From positions 13,689 through 77,688 of the forward strand of contig CAZYAV010000002.1 in assembly GCA_964645785.1 (NCBI GenBank): a stretch of 64,000 bases of DNA, read 5' to 3'. The DNA is from CALWZE01 sp964645785. Lineage in GTDB: Bacteria; Bacillota; Clostridia; Oscillospirales; Ruminococcaceae. The notes beneath the pieces were generated by a model. That model worked only from the letters and a program-made list of their open reading frames with translations, did not search any database and was not told where the DNA came from. Positions 59,150 to 64,000 of the stretch are shown one piece after another. The stretch's first letter is position 1; every line of letters starts with the position of its first letter. A program made the position numbers and the translations under genes.

Positions 59150-59838
59150 GGCCGGGCAGGGCGGCGCGCACCGGCCGGGCGGGGCGGCGTGCGCTTTCGG
59201 CGGCGCAGCCCCGGCCGAAACGATTTTAAAGTTAAAATAATAAAGCGCCCGGCGGGCGCGGGCACTTTTTACGCTTTAACACATGCATAGAGGGGAACCG
59301 GGGCGACGAACAGACGGGCGCAGGGCTATCTTTCGGAATTTAACAGTAAAATTCATTCTTCGAGCCCTGCGGGCGGCCTGCCATTGCGGCTCGGAATTTT
59401 ACAGCCAGCACGGCCGCCCCGGCGGGCGCGCTTCTTTATCATCCATATACAAAATAGATGGTTTAGGACGGACGGCTTTGCCGGTACCGCGTGGCCGCCG
59501 CTTCGGATGGCGATGCCCGGGAAAGAGGCAGAGACGCGGAACCTGCATATCCGGCCTGCCCAAAGCCCCGGGCGGCGCTTCTGCCGCCGCTTTGGGGCGT
59601 TCGCGGGCGGCTGCCGGTTGCGCTTCGCTTGCAGGATTATGCAAAGACGCCCTTTGCCCACTCCGGGAACCGTTACGGGGCAGCCCGCAGAAACGGCGGC
59701 TGCGTGTTCGGCAGGCTATGGCCGGCCGCTTCAAAGAGCAGCCCCCACATATTCCCGGGATAAGCAAAAGACGTATACACTTTTTGGGATAAATTTTACG
59801 AAAGAAGAGAAACAAAAAAGAAAGGGGACGACTGCAAA
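59150..59838. other. 690-bp gene-free spacer
   Basis: A weak GC hairpin followed by a T-run (about 59245-59272) may end the DUF4317 gene. The rest has no gene; TATTCCCGGGATAAG at about 59750 is a palindrome-like sequence of unknown meaning. Confidence 0.45.
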
Positions 59839-60252
59839 ATGTGGCTTGTTTTCGCGGGGCTGTCCGCGCTGTTCGCGGCGCTGACCTCCATTCTGGCCAA
59901 GGTGGGGATTGGGGATGTCAATTCCAATCTCGCCACGGCAATCCGCACGGCTGTGGTGCTGGTGATGGCGTGGGGGATGGTCTTTCTCACCAACGCGCAG
60001 AGCGGCATCGCGCAGATTGACCGGAAGAGCTGGCTGTTCCTGATTCTGTCCGGCCTTGCAACCGGCGCGTCCTGGCTGTGCTATTACCGCGCGCTCCAGA
60101 TAGGGGAGGTGTCCCGGGTGGTGCCGGTGGACAAAATGAGCGTTGTGCTGACGCTGGTGCTGGCCTTTGTGTTCCTGCACGAGCGGTTCACCGCAAAATC
60201 GCTGATCGGGTGCGTGCTGATTGCGGCGGGGACGCTGGTGATGGCGCTGTGA
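59839..60252 (+). CDS. Half-size EamA/DMT-superfamily transporter
   Basis: 137 residues with four to five hydrophobic segments, that is one EamA repeat instead of the usual two. Seen: LFAALTSILAKVGIGDVNSNLATAIRT, TGASWLCYYRALQIGE, VVPVDKMSVVLTLVLAFVFLHERF. Single-repeat members work as dimers. AAAGGGG lies about 12 bp before the ATG. It converges on ade with only 9 bp between the stops and no visible terminator. Confidence 0.85.
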   Translation: MWLVFAGLSALFAALTSILAKVGIGDVNSNLATAIRTAVVLVMAWGMVFLTNAQSGIAQIDRKSWLFLILSGLATGASWLCYYRALQIGEVSRVVPVDKMSVVLTLVLAFVFLHERFTAKSLIGCVLIAAGTLVMAL

Positions 60253-60261
60253 GCGGGGCGC

Positions 60262-61959
60262 TCACGGCACCATCTCAAAGCGCTGCACGTCGAACAGCCC
60301 GGTGTCCAGCAGCCGCAGATTGGGAATCACCGGCAGCGCCATAAAGGACAGGGTGATCACCGGGTCGATTCCGGCCGGGACGCCGAGCCTGCGCGCGGCC
60401 TCGGTGACCGCGGCGACCCCCTTTTCCAGCTCGGCCGCGGGGCGCGCGCTCATCAGCCCGCAGATTTCAAGCGGGAGCTCGGCGGTGACCCTGCCGTGCT
60501 GCACAACGACATAGCCGCCGTGCAACGCCCGCACCCGCTCGGCAGCCGCCAGGATGTCCGCGTCGTTGTCCCCGCAGACGATGAGGTTGTGGGAATCGTG
60601 CGAGACCGAGGTGGCGACCGCGCCGCCGTGGATTTCAAATCCCTTGATGGGCGCGGCGGCGACATTGCCGTTGCGGCCGTGCCGCTCAATCACCGCCAGC
60701 TTGGCGTACGGTCCCGCCGGGATGAACAGGCCGTTTTCGCTGGGGACGGGCTCGAACAGGTGCTCGGTCAAAATCTGGCCGGGCACCGTGCCGATGACGT
60801 GGTTTTTCTCCCCCGCCGGGACGACGAGCCGCGCGGGGTCGATCGGCGCAAAGCGAACCGTGTCGCAAAGCTCGGCCGGGCAGGGCAGGTCGGTAAACCG
60901 CGCAAGATACGCTTCGTCCACAAATTCACCGCCGCGCAGTACCCGCACGGGCTCGATTCTGTCCAGCTTCCGGCTGAGCACCAGGTCGGCGCGCAACCCC
61001 GGCAGCACGGCGCCGCGGTCGCGCAGCCCGTAGATGCGGGCGGGGCGCACGGTGGCCGCCGCGATGGCGTCGACCGGGTCGGCGCCAAAGCTGATTGCGC
61101 GGTTGATGCAGTAGTTGATGTGGCCGAGGGTGGCGATGTCGTCCAGGTGCTTGTCGTCGGTGCAGAACGCGCAGCCGGCAAGGCTCTTCCCCTCGGCGAG
61201 CAGGCCGCGGACGATGGCTTCCAGATTCTGCGCGCCGCTACCCTCCCGGATGAGGACGGACATGCCCGCGCGCAGCTTGCGCGCCGCCTCGGCGTAATCG
61301 GTGCACTCATGGTCGGTCATAATCCCCGCAAGCGCGTACGCCTGCGCCTCCCGGTCGCTGATGCCGGGGGCGTGCCCGTCAACCGGCCGCCCGGCGAAGA
61401 GGGCGAGCTTGTCCAGAATATGCTGCCGCCCCGCGAGGACGTCCTTGAAGCACATGACCTCGCCCAGCCCGAGCACGAGCGGGTGGTCGAGGAATTCCCG
61501 CATATCCTGCGCCGTAAACATGCCCGCGCCGTTGGTGTCAAACGGGGTGGCCGGAACCGCGGAGGGGATCATGATCCGGTAATCGACCGGCGTGCGCGCC
61601 ACCGCGGCCAGCAGCCAGCGCAGCGCGGCCGCGCCCTTGACGTTGACCAGCTCGTGCGGGTCGGCGATGCAGGTGGTCGTCCCCTTTTTCAGCACCTCCC
61701 GCCCCAGCTCGCAAGGGGAGGCGAGGGTGGATTCGATGTGCATGTGCGCGTCAATCAGGCCGGGCAGGATATACAGGCCGGTGCAGTCCACCTCCCGCTC
61801 CCCTTCATAGCACCCAAGCCCGACAATCCTGTCCCCGCAGACGGCGACGTCGCAGGCGAGAATGTCGCCGCCGCAGACGTCCACGACCAGCCCGTTTTTG
61901 AGCACAAGCTCCGCTTTCTGTTCCCCAAGCGCGGCGCGGCGCGCGCAATCCTCCATCAT
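60262..61959 (-). CDS. ade: Adenine deaminase
   Basis: 565 residues. Turns adenine into hypoxanthine for purine salvage. The metal-dependent amidohydrolase motifs are LIDAHMHIEST, TTTCIADPHEL, VDGHAPGIS and CTDDKHLDD, and the C-terminal domain has SVSHDSHNLIVCGDND and LSFMALPVIPNLRL. It may take adenine released by the nucleosidase encoded at 55.9-56.6 kb. GGAGAGG precedes the ATG. No purine riboswitch core was seen upstream. Confidence 0.97.
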   Translation of the reverse strand: MMEDCARRAALGEQKAELVLKNGLVVDVCGGDILACDVAVCGDRIVGLGCYEGEREVDCTGLYILPGLIDAHMHIESTLASPCELGREVLKKGTTTCIADPHELVNVKGAAALRWLLAAVARTPVDYRIMIPSAVPATPFDTNGAGMFTAQDMREFLDHPLVLGLGEVMCFKDVLAGRQHILDKLALFAGRPVDGHAPGISDREAQAYALAGIMTDHECTDYAEAARKLRAGMSVLIREGSGAQNLEAIVRGLLAEGKSLAGCAFCTDDKHLDDIATLGHINYCINRAISFGADPVDAIAAATVRPARIYGLRDRGAVLPGLRADLVLSRKLDRIEPVRVLRGGEFVDEAYLARFTDLPCPAELCDTVRFAPIDPARLVVPAGEKNHVIGTVPGQILTEHLFEPVPSENGLFIPAGPYAKLAVIERHGRNGNVAAAPIKGFEIHGGAVATSVSHDSHNLIVCGDNDADILAAAERVRALHGGYVVVQHGRVTAELPLEICGLMSARPAAELEKGVAAVTEAARRLGVPAGIDPVITLSFMALPVIPNLRLLDTGLFDVQRFEMVP

Positions 61960-62380
61960 TCAGACCCTCTCCTTTCCTGTTCCGCCGGCACGGCTCGGCG
62001 CCCCGGGGCAGCCCGGGTGCGCGGCGCGTCCGGCCGGCTCGGCTTCGGCTATTCGGTTCCCCGCACACAAGGCGGTTTTTTATGTAATTAGATTGATTCT
62101 ACCACGTTTTTGAAAAAAGTCGAGAGGATTTTTTCGGTTCCGGTAATCAAGTCCCGCCGAGCGTAAAAACAATACAAAATATTCCAAATTGTATAATGCC
62201 TCCGCCGCCCGGGCGGTCGCACACAGGGGAACGGCCGCGCCTGCTTTTTGCCTGCCCGCCGCCGCGCGGCGCCCTGTGCGAGCCGGATACCCCTGCACGC
62301 GGATTTTATTGTATAATAAAAAAGCCTCCGCGCGAGGTGTGCAAAACAGTGCCCGGCGGGGGAAAAAGACGGGGGAGCGT
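61960..62380. other. 420-bp divergent spacer between ade and the YibE/F gene
   Basis: A possible minus-strand promoter for ade (TCGACT, 16 bp, TAGAAT, about 62097-62125) and a TATAAT (62312-62317) on the plus strand with no -35. No known riboswitch. Confidence 0.45.
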
Positions 62381-63640
62381 ATGAGAGAAAAACGGACAAT
62401 CTGGTATTACGCGGCGCTGCTGCTGGCGTCGGTGCTGTTTATCGTTGTCGGCAACCGGATCAGTTCGCAGGGCGCGCGGATGTTTTTGGGGCAGACCGGC
62501 GCGGCGACCGAGCGGCTGGTCGTGCGGGTGGAGCGGATCCTGGACACGCAGGAGACGCGGCTGGAATACGGCGGCCAGGCGATGACCCAGACAGAGACCC
62601 GCTACACGGCGTCGGTGCTGGCCGGGGCGCGAAAGGGCGAGCAAATCGAGGCGGTGCAGGTGCAGGACACGATGAGCGGGCGTCGGCTCACGCCGGTTGC
62701 GCCGGGGGACTGGGTCTTTGTCTATCTGACCCCCGGCACCGACGCGACATACTACACGGGGGAATTCGTCCGGCTGCGGATCCTGCTGCCGGTCGCGGTT
62801 GTGTTTGTGCTTTTGCTGGTGGTGTTCGCGCGCGCCAAGGGGCTCGCCAGCGTGCTGGCGCTGGGGCTGTCGGTCCTCGCGATCTTCCTGGTGTTCATCC
62901 CGGCAATCCTGTCGGGCAGGAACGTCTATTTCTGGGCGATTCTGATCTGCCTGTACAGCATCGGCATCACGCCGTTTTTTATCGGCGGGTTTAACAAAAA
63001 GAGCGCCGCGAGCGCGCTGGGCTGCGTCGGGGGCGTCGCCGTGGCGGGGGCGCTCACCGCGCTGCTGAACGGGTGGATGAAGATCACTGGCGCGGTCGAC
63101 GAGGACGCGATGATGGTCTCCTTCATCCTCGAGGAGCCGATTGACCTGCGCGCCATCACCTTCGCCGCCATCCTGATCGGCGCGCTCGGCGCGACAATCG
63201 ACGTGTCCATGTCCATCGCGTCCGCCATGTACGAGATGACCGAGCTGACGCCCGGCGTGGGGATGCGGCGGCTGACAGCCTACGGCATGAGCGTGGGGCG
63301 GGACATCATCGGCGCCCAGATCAGCACCCTTGTGCTCGCGTATATCGGCGGCTCGCTGTCGGTCGTGCTGCTGCTGGTGGCCTATCAGGGCTCGGTCTTT
63401 GAGCTGCTCAACCTGGAATCGGTCATAATCGAGCTGCTGCAGGCGCTCATCGGCTCCTTTACCATCCTGTTCACCATCCCCGCGACGGCTGCCGTGTGCG
63501 GCGCGATGTTCGGTGCGAAGGCCGCCGCGGGACAGAGCCGCCGCCGGTATTCCGCAAAGCAGGCCGAGCAGCCCTTCCGAATCGGCCACCCGGCCGGCGA
63601 GCCCGCCGCGCGCCGCCCCGGGAAACGCCGCCGGAGATAA
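62381..63640 (+). CDS. YibE/F-family membrane protein
   Basis: 419 residues from the ATG at 62381 (GGGGGAG 5-8 bp upstream). One N-terminal membrane segment, a soluble region of about 110 residues with beta-strand pattern (VRVERILDTQETRLEYGGQ), then about seven to eight membrane segments. The YibE/F core FAAILIGALGATIDVSMSIASAM and MRRLTAYGMSVGRDIIGA are plain. The family is uncharacterised; some members lie beside transport genes. A basic tail (RPGKRRRR) ends it. Confidence 0.88.
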   Translation: MREKRTIWYYAALLLASVLFIVVGNRISSQGARMFLGQTGAATERLVVRVERILDTQETRLEYGGQAMTQTETRYTASVLAGARKGEQIEAVQVQDTMSGRRLTPVAPGDWVFVYLTPGTDATYYTGEFVRLRILLPVAVVFVLLLVVFARAKGLASVLALGLSVLAIFLVFIPAILSGRNVYFWAILICLYSIGITPFFIGGFNKKSAASALGCVGGVAVAGALTALLNGWMKITGAVDEDAMMVSFILEEPIDLRAITFAAILIGALGATIDVSMSIASAMYEMTELTPGVGMRRLTAYGMSVGRDIIGAQISTLVLAYIGGSLSVVLLLVAYQGSVFELLNLESVIIELLQALIGSFTILFTIPATAAVCGAMFGAKAAAGQSRRRYSAKQAEQPFRIGHPAGEPAARRPGKRRRR

Positions 63641-64000
63641 ACGAAGGCGCAGCCTGTGCACCGGCTGTGCCCGCGCAGCCGCACGGTAAGCTAATAGATC
63701 AAAGAGTATATAGAAATGACCAGAAACGAGGCTGCGTGCGCCGGATCGAAATAGGTGTAAAAGTTAGAGCCGCGGCAGGGGGATCGGACGGCCGATACAG
63801 GGGCACAGGGCTTTTATATAATACAAAATAAAAAAGGCCTTTGAAAATGTCTCTTGAACGCGCCATGCGCTTTTGGAGAATGGTTCCGGCTGCTCGGTTC
63901 GACATGCGGCATGCTTGCCCGGCCTGCGGCATCTCGCCCGCCCTTTTCCCGCCCGCATTGTTCCATGCAGCCCCTACGCCCACTACGCCCCGCGCCGTTT
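63641..64000. other. Right-edge spacer, nothing recognised
   Basis: No convincing gene on either strand. An AT-rich patch (63800-63850) could hold a promoter for a gene outside the window. Confidence 0.4.

Noticed and set aside
61960..62160. Purine riboswitch upstream of ade
   Set aside because: No three-way-junction core (TATA...CCNNAT-type loops) is visible.
63699..63983. 94-residue minus-strand frame at the right edge
   Set aside because: No ribosome-binding site or recognisable pattern, and the region is AT-variable and non-coding in style.
1..64000. tRNA or rRNA genes and CRISPR arrays
   Set aside because: No TpsiC-loop/acceptor pairs, rRNA core sequences or regularly spaced repeats were noticed on either strand. 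A tRNA or CRISPR scan could confirm this.

Overview
The window is the replication-origin neighbourhood of a GC-rich, low-motility-type Clostridia chromosome, most like the Oscillospirales/Ruminococcaceae (inference from gene content and order, not from a search). The evidence is the dnaA-dnaN-yaaA-recF-remB-gyrB-gyrA block running leftward and the rpmH-rnpA-yidD-yidC-khpB-mnmE-mnmG-rsmG-ParB/Noc block running rightward, diverging at about 19.7-20.0 kb. Split transketolase, two T-box leaders, DUF4317, CarD and candidate Spo0A boxes fit a Gram-positive spore-former lineage. The sequence is a draft: two 100-base N runs (9267-9366, 46816-46915) mark scaffold joins.

Left arm (1-9.5 kb): a small HTH-like relic, a 1.1 kb gene-free tract with duplicated terminator-bearing units, a histidine-kinase-like gene lacking the usual phospho-acceptor His, a FemAB-type aminoacyltransferase, a CPBP membrane protease, gap (GAPDH), and a two-gene unit (CFI-box protein plus a 47-aa Cys-rich protein) whose promoter spacer is a pure TA repeat.

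Origin core (9.5-29.6 kb): gyrase, sliding clamp, RecF and DnaA on the minus strand; ribosomal L34, RNase P protein, YidD/YidC, KhpB, and the tRNA/rRNA modifiers MnmE, MnmG and RsmG on the plus strand. The dnaA-dnaN gap has the layout of a basal unwinding system: box-like repeats, a GC-rich strip, a CTACTACTACT trio run and an AT-rich stretch. DnaA carries an altered signature (GRNHATV instead of GRDHTTV), and the motif TTTTCAACA recurs in clusters in four other intergenic regions on the left side.

Right arm (29.6-64 kb): split transketolase; a homocysteine-methyltransferase-type enzyme; a peptidoglycan-binding-domain protein; an ABC exporter pair; CarD; a TrpB2-type tryptophan synthase beta chain under a Trp T-box; glmS; ileS under an Ile T-box; a damaged serine recombinase beside inverted repeats and a gap; a frameshifted REC/HD-GYP/GGDEF protein with degenerate catalytic motifs; a two-component system; ychF; MTA/SAH nucleosidase; an SDR; DUF4317; a half-size EamA transporter; adenine deaminase; and a YibE/F membrane protein. 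No rRNA, tRNA or CRISPR array was seen.
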